A stretch of DNA of 64,000 nt from Oceanispirochaeta crateris (lineage in GTDB: Bacteria > Spirochaetota > Spirochaetia > DSM-2461): the NCBI RefSeq assembly GCF_008329965.1, contig NZ_CP036150.1, forward strand, positions 2,832,439 to 2,896,438. The letters run 5' to 3'. The notes beneath the pieces are model-generated. The model saw only the letters and a list, made by a program, of their open reading frames with translations, was not told where the DNA came from and did no database searches. Shown one piece after another: positions 27,620 through 37,664 of the stretch; positions within the stretch are counted from its first letter, which is position 1, and the number at the start of each line of letters is the position of its first letter. The position numbers were made by a program, and so were the translations under genes.

Positions 27620-28482
27620 TGCTTGCTGTATTTCGAAAAGAACTGCTTACCTACTTTACCACCTCGGTGGGATATATATTTATGGGGGTATTCCTCCTAA
27701 TTTCTGGCATACTCTTCACCACGGGAAACATATTTTCAATGAACTCCGATTATGCCTCCTTTCTATCGGGACTCATCATGATCTTCCTCCTTGTGGTTCC
27801 CCTCCTGACAATGAAGATTTTCAGTGAAGAGATGAAACAGAAGACTGATCAGCTTTTAATGACGGCACCCCAGCCAACCCTGATGATTGTAGCCGGAAAA
27901 TTCCTAGCTGCGGTAACCCTCTTTTTTCTCACACTCCTGGTCACGGGACTGTATCCTCTGCTGTTATCCTTTCATACAAAAATGGATACAGCACAGATCC
28001 TGGGAACCTACATCGGGTTCTTCCTTCTGGGAAGTTCATTCATTTCAATGGGGATTTATATTTCCAGTCTGACAGACTCTCAAGCAGGAGCCGCTATCCT
28101 GACATTCTGTTTGCTCATTATTACCTGGATCATCGATTTTATTGGCGGATTTATGCCTGTCAGCATCCTGGCGGGTGTCCTGTTTGCGTTCCTTTTGACC
28201 GCATTGGCCGCCTTCTGGATGTTCAGGGCCACTCAGAACATATCCGCAGCGGCCCTCCCCGTACTGACAGGGGTGATTATCATCGCCATCATCTATCTGA
28301 TCAACAAAGAACTCTACATTAACCTTATTGGCAAAACACTCTCCTGGTTTTCATTAACCAATCGATTTTCTAGCTTTCCCATGGGAATTCTCAAGCTTGA
28401 CGCCATAATTTATTACCTTTCATTTTCCGGTTTTTTTCTATTTTTAACGACCCAGAAAATTGAAAAACAGAGATGGAGCTAA
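27619..28482 (+). CDS. ABC-2 type permease (GldF-like)
   Basis: 287 residues, about six membrane helices, with the N-terminal signature FRKELLTYFTTSVGYIFMGVF and the FSEEMKQKTDQLLMTAP loop that usually marks the ABC-2 permease facing its ATPase. Its ATG overlaps the ATPase stop (TAATG). It forms the membrane channel of the exporter; the substrate is unknown. Confidence 0.9.
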   Translation: MLAVFRKELLTYFTTSVGYIFMGVFLLISGILFTTGNIFSMNSDYASFLSGLIMIFLLVVPLLTMKIFSEEMKQKTDQLLMTAPQPTLMIVAGKFLAAVTLFFLTLLVTGLYPLLLSFHTKMDTAQILGTYIGFFLLGSSFISMGIYISSLTDSQAGAAILTFCLLIITWIIDFIGGFMPVSILAGVLFAFLLTALAAFWMFRATQNISAAALPVLTGVIIIAIIYLINKELYINLIGKTLSWFSLTNRFSSFPMGILKLDAIIYYLSFSGFFLFLTTQKIEKQRWS

Positions 28483-28489
28483 GAGAGAT

Positions 28490-29929
28490 ATGATGCAATT
28501 TAAACTGAATTTCAAAACGCGGCATGCAGGTATGGCTGCCCTGACTACAATTGTTGTTCTGGCGGGTCTGATCCTGTTTAATCTTCTTTTTCAAAGTATT
28601 CCCGCTCAATGGGATATGACCAGGAAAAAACTGTTTTCACTGACTGACCAAACAATCTCACTTATGGAGAATCTGGACCAGGATGTCATGATTTATTTTT
28701 TGGCGAAACCCGGACAGGAACCTGTGGATATCTTGGAAGTTCTGGAGCAGTACGCCGGATCATCCTCCAGAATAAACCTGGACATAGTGGACCCGGATAG
28801 GAATCCGACCCTTGTTTCACAATATGCCGACGACGGAGAATCCATCACAAACGGCAGTGTCATTGTTGTTTCGGGAGATTACTCTCGGGTGATTGACCGC
28901 CTTGATCTTTATAGTATCAGTTATAGCCAACAAGGGCAGCCCCAGGTTCTGGGAATGACTGCAGAACAGCGGATAACTTCAGCCCTGGCCTATGTGACCA
29001 GCGGGAGAGAGCCCCTTATTTACATCTTGGAAGGCCATAATGAATTCACCCTGGATGAGCTGAATCTACAAGACGTGGTGATCAAAGCCAATTTTTCTGT
29101 CAGAACCTTGAATCTGCTAAAAATGGGAACTGTACCCGAAGATGCGGATGTTGTCGTCATCTTGTCTCCCGAGAGAGACTTAACAGAAAATGAATCTGCA
29201 TCACTGGGAAACTACCTTGAAAATGGTGGGGCTCTCTTTATCTCCCGAGATCTCACAGGGGGAGACATGAGGCATATGGATGCCCTGCTTGAACGCTTTA
29301 ATCTGATGGTAGTTCCCGGGGTTGTGATGGAGAAGGATACAAACAGACTCCTCCCCGGCATGGGAAATAACCCTCTGTTTTTCTCACCCCGTCTGGCCGA
29401 AGAGAATCCGGTAACGGATTCATTGAAGGAAAACAGCCTGGATGCCTTTGTTTTTACAGCCATGGCGGTGCAGGAAACAGCCACAAAGAAGAGGAATCTC
29501 AAGTTTACACCCCTTTTGAATTCCTCGGAAAGTAGCTGGCTTCGAAGAGATCTGAGCAATTCCTCCGAATTCAGAACGGCCGGTGACTTACCCGGACCCA
29601 TCGCCGTTGCCACCTCCCTGGCCGAAACAAACAGAGAAACAGGCAAAGAAGATGGTGCCAGGATCATTGTCCTGGCAAGCGGCCAATCCCTGTCTGCCCT
29701 TCCCGGCTTAGGGCAGATCAAGGCAAATATTGAGTTTTTTATTAACAGTTTGAACTGGTTAAGCGATTTGGAAGAATCGATCAACATACCCAGTAAGAGT
29801 CTATTCAGACTCCCTGTACAAATTAACGCTCTTCAGGCTTGGATTTATGCAGCCATCTGTGTCCTTCTCATTCCACTTTTGATCATTATCACAGCCACAG
29901 TCATCCTCTATAGGAGGAAACACCTTTGA
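28490..29929 (+). CDS. GldG-like ABC-associated membrane protein
   Basis: About 479 residues from ATG 28490; the TTG at 28460 lies inside the permease gene. One membrane helix at each end (MAALTTIVVLAGLILFNLLF; IYAAICVLLIPLLIIITATVILYRR) and a large extracytoplasmic part. The segment DMTRKKLFSLTDQTI is typical of GldG-like proteins. It probably forms the periplasmic part of the ABC complex. Confidence 0.85.
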   Translation: MMQFKLNFKTRHAGMAALTTIVVLAGLILFNLLFQSIPAQWDMTRKKLFSLTDQTISLMENLDQDVMIYFLAKPGQEPVDILEVLEQYAGSSSRINLDIVDPDRNPTLVSQYADDGESITNGSVIVVSGDYSRVIDRLDLYSISYSQQGQPQVLGMTAEQRITSALAYVTSGREPLIYILEGHNEFTLDELNLQDVVIKANFSVRTLNLLKMGTVPEDADVVVILSPERDLTENESASLGNYLENGGALFISRDLTGGDMRHMDALLERFNLMVVPGVVMEKDTNRLLPGMGNNPLFFSPRLAEENPVTDSLKENSLDAFVFTAMAVQETATKKRNLKFTPLLNSSESSWLRRDLSNSSEFRTAGDLPGPIAVATSLAETNRETGKEDGARIIVLASGQSLSALPGLGQIKANIEFFINSLNWLSDLEESINIPSKSLFRLPVQINALQAWIYAAICVLLIPLLIIITATVILYRRKHL

Positions 29930-31299
29930 AAAAGAAAAAACAGCTTCTATTCGCAATAGCAGCTCTTGTTCTTATCGGGGGAAGCTATACTGCTGTACAT
30001 CTCCTTTCAAAACCAAAGGCTCCAAATCAGGAAGCCCCCGCGACTCCTCAGGAAAGCTATGTTCTGAGTGATGTCTCCGAGGACGAACTGAAATCGATCA
30101 CCATCGAAAACGAAAGCGGCTCCTATACACTGGTTTTGGGTCAGGAGGGAATCGTCGTTGAGAACAGTCCTGAAATCATCCTGGATCAGCAGGCGGCTGC
30201 GGGTTTGACCTACACTCTCATGAGGCTGCAAAGCTTCGAGATCATCGAAAATGACAGCAGTGCCCTGGGAAATTATGGACTTGAATCACCAAAGGGAACG
30301 GTGATACTTGAAGAAACTGACGGCAGCAAAACGATTGTGAACCTGGGAAATACAACCCCATCCAAAAATGGTTACTATGCTCTCAAACAGGGAGAGAATA
30401 CTGTTTATCTTCTCTCATCTTATCACGGGACATTCTTTTTAAACCCACTTGACCTCCTCAGAGACAGGACCTTACCTCCTGTGAACTTTCAAGACCTAAC
30501 ACAGCTGACGATTACAGCTGAAAAAACAATAGAGATAGTGCCCTATTACACCTATGAAGCCTTCAGTAGCACCCTGAGTCCTCTGATCATGGTAAAACCC
30601 TATAACAGGCCTGTAGCTGTGAATACACAGACATATTCCGAGGCCCTGGAGAGTCTGTCTCAAAATTATGAAATCGTCAGATTTATTTCAGAGGATTCTG
30701 AAATTGATACCGGACTAAACCAGGACAGCCCCCGTGTCTACATGATGGATTCCACAGGAAACGAGGTGACAATACGAGTTGGCAATAAGTCAGAAAAGGG
30801 CGACCATTACTGCCAGGTCAGTTCCATCAACGGTATAGTAACCCTCTCCTCTGAGGCACTTTCACTGATCGACATTCCCCCACTGGAGATGTCCGACCGG
30901 TTTGTTCGTCTCATCGGCATTGACAACGTTAAAGAGCTGCGTGTGGAAACTCCCGATGCTAGTTGGGTGGGCAAAATCGAAATGATGGAGGACGAAACCG
31001 GCCTTTATACATTTCAGGGTGAGAGCATAGAAGAAGACTCCTTTAAAAAATTATACCAGGAAATCCTATATCTCCTGTTCGAAGGAGAGGTACCAGAAGG
31101 TTTTACCCCCTCGGGAAGATCCCAATTCACAGTAACCTACATTGGTAATGACGAAAACCCGGGAAAGACCACAGCCGAGTGCTACGAATACAATATGGAC
31201 TTTTACGCAGTGAGCATTGACGGTTATCCTCCGGAATTCCTCATTGGCAAATACCAGATTGAGAATCTCCTGGAATATCTAAGGAATTTCAAAGCCTGA
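29926..31299 (+). CDS. DUF4340-like membrane-anchored protein
   Basis: 457 residues, TTG start at 29926 overlapping the stop of the previous gene, behind AGGAGGAAA. N-terminal anchor (LLFAIAALVLIGGSYTAV) and a long periplasmic region. Repeated pattern of beta strands with YGLESPKGTVIL and VNLGNTTPSKNGYYAL, as in DUF4340 proteins that close GldA-GldF-GldG-type operons. Function unknown. Confidence 0.8.
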   Translation: MKKKKQLLFAIAALVLIGGSYTAVHLLSKPKAPNQEAPATPQESYVLSDVSEDELKSITIENESGSYTLVLGQEGIVVENSPEIILDQQAAAGLTYTLMRLQSFEIIENDSSALGNYGLESPKGTVILEETDGSKTIVNLGNTTPSKNGYYALKQGENTVYLLSSYHGTFFLNPLDLLRDRTLPPVNFQDLTQLTITAEKTIEIVPYYTYEAFSSTLSPLIMVKPYNRPVAVNTQTYSEALESLSQNYEIVRFISEDSEIDTGLNQDSPRVYMMDSTGNEVTIRVGNKSEKGDHYCQVSSINGIVTLSSEALSLIDIPPLEMSDRFVRLIGIDNVKELRVETPDASWVGKIEMMEDETGLYTFQGESIEEDSFKKLYQEILYLLFEGEVPEGFTPSGRSQFTVTYIGNDENPGKTTAECYEYNMDFYAVSIDGYPPEFLIGKYQIENLLEYLRNFKA

Positions 31300-31324
31300 A
31301 ATAGGATCATACCCAGAAACACAA

Positions 31325-31352
31325 AAACCCCTAGGAATCTAGGGGTTTTTTT
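31325..31352 (+). terminator. Terminator of the Gld-like ABC operon
   Basis: AAACCCCTAG (31325-31334) and CTAGGGGTTT (31339-31348) form a perfect stem with loop GAAT and a T run. Confidence 0.9.
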
Positions 31353-31370
31353 ATTGAAACATAGAGAATA

Positions 31371-31838
31371 TCAGACCTGGGGAATATACTTCTTAAAAGC
31401 AGTATCTTCCATGATTTCCATGATAAGAGAGGGCCGGTCTTTTATTTGAATCAGAGTAAAACCGCGGGTAAAGAGTTTCTTGAATCCCTTAAGTTCGGGG
31501 ACGCTGTCGGCCAAAGAGGCTTCGGTAATACAGGCCTTTCCCCATTTTTCAGCTATTTTACGGAATCCGCTTATATCCGATAGTAGAAATGAAATTTCAG
31601 TTTTTTCATAATTGGAATCTTTTCGATTGAACATGGCCATCAGAGCACTCTGCCGCTCAAAGTCTTCGAAGTAAACCCGATCAGCGATGATATAAAGAAG
31701 CCCGCCACGGCCATTGGTTTTGCCCGAACCGCACTCACCCATGAGGGTGGCATATGTATTGAATACAACCTTGCCGCCAAAACGTTCTTCCCGTTCTTTC
31801 CAGAAAATCTCAATCTCGCTCATTTTCACATCTGCCAT
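31371..31838 (-). CDS. Unknown cytoplasmic protein
   Basis: About 155 residues from ATG 31838, which follows AAGGAG at a long spacing; the frame is open further up to 31961. No signal peptide or membrane segment. Strand-rich middle (GGLLYIIADRVYFEDFE, TEISFLLSDISGFRKI) followed by a helix suggests a PH/GRAM-like fold, as a guess. A chance match to a Walker A motif (GECGSGKT) is present, but no ATPase context. Convergent with the ABC operon, divergent from argA. Confidence 0.65.
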   Translation of the reverse strand: MADVKMSEIEIFWKEREERFGGKVVFNTYATLMGECGSGKTNGRGGLLYIIADRVYFEDFERQSALMAMFNRKDSNYEKTEISFLLSDISGFRKIAEKWGKACITEASLADSVPELKGFKKLFTRGFTLIQIKDRPSLIMEIMEDTAFKKYIPQV

Positions 31839-31992
31839 GTTAAATTTTGTCTCCTTAGAACAGCCTTTAATATAACCTGTAAAGTAATTAACCCGCAAGC
31901 AAGAGTTCAAATCCACGAAGACCTTCTTCTCTTCAGATTTTTGATATAGATTAAAACCCAAAAGAACCGATACTCTTGTAAGAGGAGCTTCT

Positions 31993-33309
31993 ATGGATAA
32001 AGGTCAATTAAGAGAGCATGTGGACTTGATAAGAGAGGTTTTCTCTTACAACAGAAGATTCAAAGACTCCCTTTTTGTCATCAAAATAGACAGCTCGATC
32101 ATTGATCATAATTATTTTACAATCCTGGTCCGGGACTTGTCGCTACTTCACCAGAACGGGATTCGTTTTGTCATAATTCCAGGTGCCCACGATAGAATTG
32201 ATGAGATTCTCAAGCAATATCAAATTCCTTACGACAGTGTTGATGGCATCAGAATCTCCTCTGATGAAGCCATTACATTCATCAAAATGGCAGCCTTTGA
32301 CGTGTCCAATAAAGTCATGACCCAACTGTCCGGTTATGATATTCCCTCGGTCATAGGCAATTGGGTAAAAGCCAGAGGGCTAGGTGTTGTCCATGGCATT
32401 GATTTTCAAAACACAGGAAGGGTGGACAAAATAAAATCGGATGCCATCCAAACCCTCCTCGGAGAAGGACATATCCCGATTTTCCCCTGCATCGGCTGGA
32501 ATGCCAATGGTGACCCCTATAATATCTCATCAGATGAGCTGGCCAAAGTCATTGCCATAGAGTTAGGTGCTTCAAAACTGTTTTTCATAGGTTCCGATGG
32601 GGTCTTAACACAGGAAAACTGCAACATACCCGAAGAAATGCCACTGTCCGAAGATGGACGAATCTCCAAATTGTCTCTGTCTCAAGCCTCATTGTTAATT
32701 GAGGCGAATCCCGAAAACCCTCAGATGAGCAGAATCAAAACAGCCCTTTCCGCCTGTGAAGGAGGAGTCAACAGGGTCCATATTGTTGATGGGCGCAGCG
32801 ATGGTGCTCTCTTGAAAGAAATTTTCTCCAACCTTGGTATTGGAACCATGATATACACCAATATCTATGAGCGGATCAGAAACATGAGACAAAAGGATAT
32901 ATCCAGCGTCTTGAGCCTGATGAAACCATTTATCGATAGGGGTATACTCGTTTCAAGAACAAGAAAGGATCTGGAGGAAAAACTGGATGATTTTGTGGTG
33001 TACTCCATGGATGGTATCATTCATGGCTGTGCGGCCCTTCACAGGTTCAGCAATGATCTTGCCGAAATTGCGGCTTTAGCCGTCGATCAAAGGTATGTTC
33101 ACCTTAAAATTGGAGGCAAACTTGTCTCCTACCTCCTTGAAAAAGCGGAAGAAGAGGGACTGAAGAGAGTGTTTGTTTTGACAACTCAGACCTCCGACTG
33201 GTTTCAGAATCTTGGTTTTGAATCGGCAGGAATTGCTGATCTTCCTCCGGAAAAGAGGGATATGTATAACCGGGATAGAAATTCAAGGATACTGATGTAC
33301 CGTTTTTAG
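31993..33309 (+). CDS. argA: Amino-acid N-acetyltransferase (ArgA-type)
   Basis: 438 residues. N-terminal amino-acid-kinase-like domain (residues ~20-285, with FVIIPGAHDRIDEIL and GIDFQNTGRVDKIKSD) and C-terminal GNAT acetyltransferase (residues ~295-438, with AAAL-type strand CAALHRF, EIAALAVDQRY and GIGGKLV-like KIGGKLVSYLL). This is the layout of classical N-acetylglutamate synthase, first step of arginine synthesis, normally inhibited by arginine. AGAGGAG precedes the ATG. No other arg genes are in the window. Confidence 0.9.
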   Translation: MDKGQLREHVDLIREVFSYNRRFKDSLFVIKIDSSIIDHNYFTILVRDLSLLHQNGIRFVIIPGAHDRIDEILKQYQIPYDSVDGIRISSDEAITFIKMAAFDVSNKVMTQLSGYDIPSVIGNWVKARGLGVVHGIDFQNTGRVDKIKSDAIQTLLGEGHIPIFPCIGWNANGDPYNISSDELAKVIAIELGASKLFFIGSDGVLTQENCNIPEEMPLSEDGRISKLSLSQASLLIEANPENPQMSRIKTALSACEGGVNRVHIVDGRSDGALLKEIFSNLGIGTMIYTNIYERIRNMRQKDISSVLSLMKPFIDRGILVSRTRKDLEEKLDDFVVYSMDGIIHGCAALHRFSNDLAEIAALAVDQRYVHLKIGGKLVSYLLEKAEEEGLKRVFVLTTQTSDWFQNLGFESAGIADLPPEKRDMYNRDRNSRILMYRF

Positions 33310-33318
33310 GTGGACGAA

Positions 33319-34107
33319 ATGAAATCCGATCACAGCTCCCTGAAGACACTCATCGACAGCTGTTCCACCATGGATGCCCACACACATTCTGATCAATACA
33401 GGGGAGAAGATAGATCTCTCATGCTGAAAGATGTTGTTGAAGAGAGAATCCTAACTCTCAGCTCAGCCACGGACCCGGAGTCGATAAGAGAGTCTTTCAG
33501 GCTGAACAGACTCTGTCCCTGGATACTGACGGCCGCAGGGATTCATCCCTGGAAGGCCGGTCTTTTTGGTCCGCAGGATCTGGAATATCTCGAAGAAGAG
33601 TTTAAATCAGCACAACAAATCAGTGAAATTGGAATGGACAGTTACTGGGCTCCCCCCGAGGCTAAACCTGAGATGCAAAGGAAACTTTTTGAAGCCCAGC
33701 TGAGGATGGCCGTAATACACCAAAAACCGGTCACACTCCATACAAAGGGTGCTGAAAACCAGGTGTTTAACCTTCTAAAACAGTTGAATCCACCCTCGAT
33801 TCTGATCCACTGGTTTGACGGCAGCCGGGAACAACTTCAGGATTTCCTGGATTTGAATTGCTTCTTCACAATTCCCCCCTCAATCATCAGCAATGACCGA
33901 TCCACAGAAATGATCAAGAGAATTCCCCTAAACCGCCTTTTACCCGAAACAGACAATCCTCCAACATGGCCCTGGCTTTTTAACCACCCCTCCAGGGCCA
34001 TCCAAATTAAGTCCGTGGTGAGTGCTGCTTCACAAATTCTCAAATTGCCTGCCTCAGAACTTCATATGAAGTTCAAGGACAACCTGAGAGCCTTTCTGAT
34101 ATTTTAA
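33319..34107 (+). CDS. TatD-family metal-dependent hydrolase
   Basis: About 262 residues. The ATG at 33319 sits behind AGGTGG and follows argA by 9 bp; a GTG at 33310 is also possible. Metal-ligand motifs: MDAHTHSDQ, GIHPWK, SEIGMDS, LHTKGAE, IHWFDGS and ETDNP. Members are Mg-dependent DNases or related hydrolases in DNA repair and turnover. The family call is firm, the substrate is not. Confidence 0.9.
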   Translation: MKSDHSSLKTLIDSCSTMDAHTHSDQYRGEDRSLMLKDVVEERILTLSSATDPESIRESFRLNRLCPWILTAAGIHPWKAGLFGPQDLEYLEEEFKSAQQISEIGMDSYWAPPEAKPEMQRKLFEAQLRMAVIHQKPVTLHTKGAENQVFNLLKQLNPPSILIHWFDGSREQLQDFLDLNCFFTIPPSIISNDRSTEMIKRIPLNRLLPETDNPPTWPWLFNHPSRAIQIKSVVSAASQILKLPASELHMKFKDNLRAFLIF

Positions 34108-34154
34108 ACCATTTCCCATTGAACAGGGTCTCTTCCCCTATCATAATTGGTGAT

Positions 34155-36548
34155 ATGATTAGATTTATAAAAGTATTGATCCTATGCCTGATAGCCCTCC
34201 CGCCATTGAGCGCACAGGATTTCGGCATTGCCGTACAAGACCAGGTTTTTGCCCCGCTCATCAATCCCGCAGCCATGGGTGTTGGAAACTCGGCAGGAGT
34301 TGCCTATATCAATAGAGTCTCAAAAGAGCAGGGATTTCTAAATGACTACGACCTGCTTTTCTCTTTGGGAAACCTGGCCTATAGCTATGGAAATTCCTAT
34401 GGAACAGAAACGCACCTCCTGGCAAGCGGATTTCCTCTGGCTCATGGTACATACGGGGGCATCAGCTACCAATGGATTGAAAATATGCCGGGGAATCTTG
34501 GTCTCTCATTCCTGACGAGACCTACTGATTTTCTTTCTTTGGCCATCAAGGGTGTAGACCTGAATCACGAAGCGTCCGCGGAAGTGGGCATCGGCTTAAG
34601 ACCATTGATCTTCAATTCCACCACAGCCTCTCGTTTCACCCTATCGGGAGAGGCCCGTTTTCAGAAGTCTAAGTGGCAGGGAATCAGCTTAGGAGCTTTT
34701 GTAGAACCCTTAGACGGCTTTAATATTTTTAGTGATTATAACTTTGAAAGAGAGGTATTTCACTTAGGTGTCCGTCTCTCTTTTTCATATTTGGAAGTAG
34801 GCTCAACCATGGATGCCTCCGGAGAGCAAAGATGGGAAGAAGGAATATTTCAGGCTGCAGCCTCCTTCAAAAAACAAAGGAGTATCGTTGAACCCTCCCA
34901 GAATCAAGCCATCGAATACGACCTGGCCAATGTGATATTAGATGCTCCAGTAGCCGGGTATTCTACTCTATTCCCGGAAGAAGGAGTCCGCACCCTCTCA
35001 GACTTTATCCTTGATATGGAAAAGATTAAGAGAGACAGCACTGCCAAAGCCGTAATTTTTAAGAATCAGGGCTTTAGAACTAATTTTGCAAATCTTCTTG
35101 AAGTAGAAGAGGTTCTTCTTGATGTAAAAGAATCGGGAAAGGAACTCTACTTTTACTATGATTCCATCAACAACCTCCCCTATTCATTGGTCGCCTCCGT
35201 TGCCGACGAAGTCTATCTGAATCCAGCGGGAGCCGTGTATCTTCAGGGTTTTTCGGTCACCAGTTTTTACCTGAAAGACTTTTTTGAAAAGTGGGGTATC
35301 AAGATTCATAATTTCCAGTCTCATGATTATAAAACAGCGTATAACATCCTTTCTGAATCACAAATGACTGAAAAAGAACGGGAAGCCCTTCAGTATGTAT
35401 ACGATGGATTACAGTCTCAAATGACCCGTATGATAGAAGAGGGAAGGAAGGAAAAGCTCTCTGAAACCGCCCAATCTCTCATAGACCGGGGCCCTTTCAT
35501 CTATGCCTCCAAGGCTCTTGAAATGGGCCTGGTAGACACCCTCAGTTATGAGGATGAATTCAATACAATCATGAGAGAACAGGGGCTGAATGTCGTCAAA
35601 GCATCTTTGTTCCAAGACAGTATGGAATACGATTGGGATGACACGGAGAAACCCATCATTGCCGTGATTTACGCTACGGGGGGAATCAACAGGGGAGAAG
35701 GAAAGGCAGGAAGTTCTATCGGGTCTGATTCAATGATTCAAGCCATTAGAAATGCCCGAAGAAACCCTCTGGTCAAGGGGATCATACTCCGAGTGAATTC
35801 GGGAGGCGGTTCCTCTCTGGCTTCCGATCTGATTGCCCATGAGATAGCCCTATGCCGAAGTGGTGATAATCCAAAACCAGTTGTCGTATCCATGGGTGGT
35901 GCAGCCGCTTCCGGAGGATACTACATCTCGGCTCCAGCTTCCAAAATCGTCGCCTCTCCGGTAACAATCACCGGATCAATCGGGGTGATCACCATCATTC
36001 CCGATATTTCCGGTTTGATGGAAAAGTACAGCATTGCCGTAGACACAGTGAAGACAGCAGAGCATGGCGATACAGGACAAATTCTAAAATCTATGACACC
36101 CGAGGAGGAAGAACAGATCAAGGAATATGTTGCCGCTCTTTATGATCAATTTGTCTCCTTGGTCGGAGAATACAGGGAAATGTCCTATGAAGAGGTTCAT
36201 GACGTGGCACAGGGACGGATTTGGACAGGTGAACAAGCTAAAGAGAGAGGCCTTGTGGATTATAACGGCGGTCTGACCACAGCCTTTGAAGTAATTAGAG
36301 AGCTCATCCAAACCGACAAAGATTTCAGATTGATTGAAATCGTTCCAGGCCGCCGTCCCGGCTTCATGGAGCGCCTTGTGACAGACCCCTTTCTCTCCAG
36401 CATCAAGTCTGAGACCCCCATGCCTGAGGATCTTGAAAACATCTTGAAACTGTATAAGAGTTTAAGAAAATACAGAAATGGAGAAGGCCTGTATTTAATG
36501 CCCTATACAACGGAGGAACTGGGAGTTTTTTCCAAGGATGAATCCTGA
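34155..36548 (+). CDS. sppA: SppA-type signal peptide peptidase with N-terminal barrel-like region
   Basis: About 797 residues from ATG 34155, which begins a clean signal peptide (FIKVLILCLIALPPLSA). Residues ~25-270 are strand-rich with a conserved-looking NPAAMGVG start and resemble an outer-membrane barrel of the PorV/FadL sort. Residues ~285-797 are a complete double-domain SppA: general base K393 in HDYKTAYN, nucleophile S586 in GGAAASGGYYI. Normal long SppA has an N-terminal inner-membrane helix instead. The join implies an outer-membrane-anchored or periplasmic protease. The end overlaps the convergent oxidoreductase gene by 46 bp. Confidence 0.88.
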   Translation: MIRFIKVLILCLIALPPLSAQDFGIAVQDQVFAPLINPAAMGVGNSAGVAYINRVSKEQGFLNDYDLLFSLGNLAYSYGNSYGTETHLLASGFPLAHGTYGGISYQWIENMPGNLGLSFLTRPTDFLSLAIKGVDLNHEASAEVGIGLRPLIFNSTTASRFTLSGEARFQKSKWQGISLGAFVEPLDGFNIFSDYNFEREVFHLGVRLSFSYLEVGSTMDASGEQRWEEGIFQAAASFKKQRSIVEPSQNQAIEYDLANVILDAPVAGYSTLFPEEGVRTLSDFILDMEKIKRDSTAKAVIFKNQGFRTNFANLLEVEEVLLDVKESGKELYFYYDSINNLPYSLVASVADEVYLNPAGAVYLQGFSVTSFYLKDFFEKWGIKIHNFQSHDYKTAYNILSESQMTEKEREALQYVYDGLQSQMTRMIEEGRKEKLSETAQSLIDRGPFIYASKALEMGLVDTLSYEDEFNTIMREQGLNVVKASLFQDSMEYDWDDTEKPIIAVIYATGGINRGEGKAGSSIGSDSMIQAIRNARRNPLVKGIILRVNSGGGSSLASDLIAHEIALCRSGDNPKPVVVSMGGAAASGGYYISAPASKIVASPVTITGSIGVITIIPDISGLMEKYSIAVDTVKTAEHGDTGQILKSMTPEEEEQIKEYVAALYDQFVSLVGEYREMSYEEVHDVAQGRIWTGEQAKERGLVDYNGGLTTAFEVIRELIQTDKDFRLIEIVPGRRPGFMERLVTDPFLSSIKSETPMPEDLENILKLYKSLRKYRNGEGLYLMPYTTEELGVFSKDES

Positions 36549-37546
36549 TTTTGCTCCTGGGGATAAGCCCCTAGGATCTCATCAATCAGCTCCAAAACCT
36601 TAAGCCCATCCCCGTAAGAAGATTCGCATTTTCTTCCGGGATTATTCAGTAACTCAATGGCATGATTCATCATGGATGAGAAATAAGCGGTTCGTCCCTT
36701 CCAACCGGAAGACGTACAGCTCAAAGAACGGAAACCCGTGTAATAAGGGGACTCCTGTGAAGACCATAACTCATACACACCATTACCGATTCTGATCCGC
36801 CCTTTTTCAAAACTCAGATCCAGTTCGAAAACAAGATGATCCCGTCCTCCCGACACATCCAATACGATAGGAACGCTTCCTCCCCGGGCCAGGACGATCA
36901 ACTGCCCCCCCTTTCGGTATGGTTCTCCCTCGCTATGAAGGATTTCAAGGTTCTCATCGGTCAAAAATCGAAGGATATCCAACATGTGCGTGCCGTCATG
37001 ATAGAGGATTTGCGAAACCGGTCTTGTTTTTCCCATATAGAGACGGGCATTAATGCTTAAAAGCTCTCCGAAAGCCTTATCCCGGATCAAACCGCGGACT
37101 TCCCGGTAATCTCTTGAAAAACGCCTCTCATGGTTGACCAGAACAACCGAGTCTGATGAATCTATAAGGGGCAGCAGAGCCCTGGCCTCTTCCAGAGAGT
37201 TGGACAGCGGTTTCTCACAAACAACCATAGGAACTCCTGCAGAGAGTGCCATTTTAAGAATTGGTATATGGCTATCTGTGATAGATGCAATGTGAAGGAT
37301 ATGCGGCTTTATTTCTTCTACCATCAATTCGGTATTGGCATAAACGGCACAATCGGGCAGAAGGCTCTTGAAGGCTATCCGCTTGTTTTCGTCCGGATCT
37401 GATCCTGCGACCAATTGTGCTGTTCGATTGTAATCTATGGCTCCCATATGACTGGCAGGCTTTTCTCTCAAGGGATCTGATTCAAGGGAAACGCCGATGC
37501 GTCCTAATCCGGCAATAGCACAGTGAACATCATTCTTGCTTGTCAT
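36503..37546 (-). CDS. Gfo/Idh/MocA-family NAD(P)-dependent oxidoreductase
   Basis: About 347 residues. Rossmann start AIAGLGRIG, the EKPLS motif (VVCEKPLSNSLEEA) and the family's C-terminal dimer domain. Start at 37546 behind GGAGG; the longer frame to 37576 lacks such a site. Members act on sugars or sugar nucleotides. No pathway partner is adjacent. Convergent overlap of 46 bp with sppA. Confidence 0.88.
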   Translation of the reverse strand: MTSKNDVHCAIAGLGRIGVSLESDPLREKPASHMGAIDYNRTAQLVAGSDPDENKRIAFKSLLPDCAVYANTELMVEEIKPHILHIASITDSHIPILKMALSAGVPMVVCEKPLSNSLEEARALLPLIDSSDSVVLVNHERRFSRDYREVRGLIRDKAFGELLSINARLYMGKTRPVSQILYHDGTHMLDILRFLTDENLEILHSEGEPYRKGGQLIVLARGGSVPIVLDVSGGRDHLVFELDLSFEKGRIRIGNGVYELWSSQESPYYTGFRSLSCTSSGWKGRTAYFSSMMNHAIELLNNPGRKCESSYGDGLKVLELIDEILGAYPQEQNQDSSLEKTPSSSVV

Positions 37547-37664
37547 AAATCCTCCGCTTAGAATCAATATCGGCATCTCAAGAGAATGTCTTCATCGGCC
37601 ATTCACCAGAACAGACAAGAAACATTTCTTGACCCTTGGGTCTCTCCTCTCTATACTTCTACTC

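Noticed and set aside
29212-29787. 191-residue minus-strand open frame inside the GldG-like gene
   Set aside because: Antisense shadow of a well-supported gene; no domain, no ribosome-binding site.
31700-31760. Walker A-like motif GECGSGKT in the unknown minus-strand protein
   Set aside because: The protein is about 155 residues with no Walker B or other ATPase sign; the motif can arise by chance.
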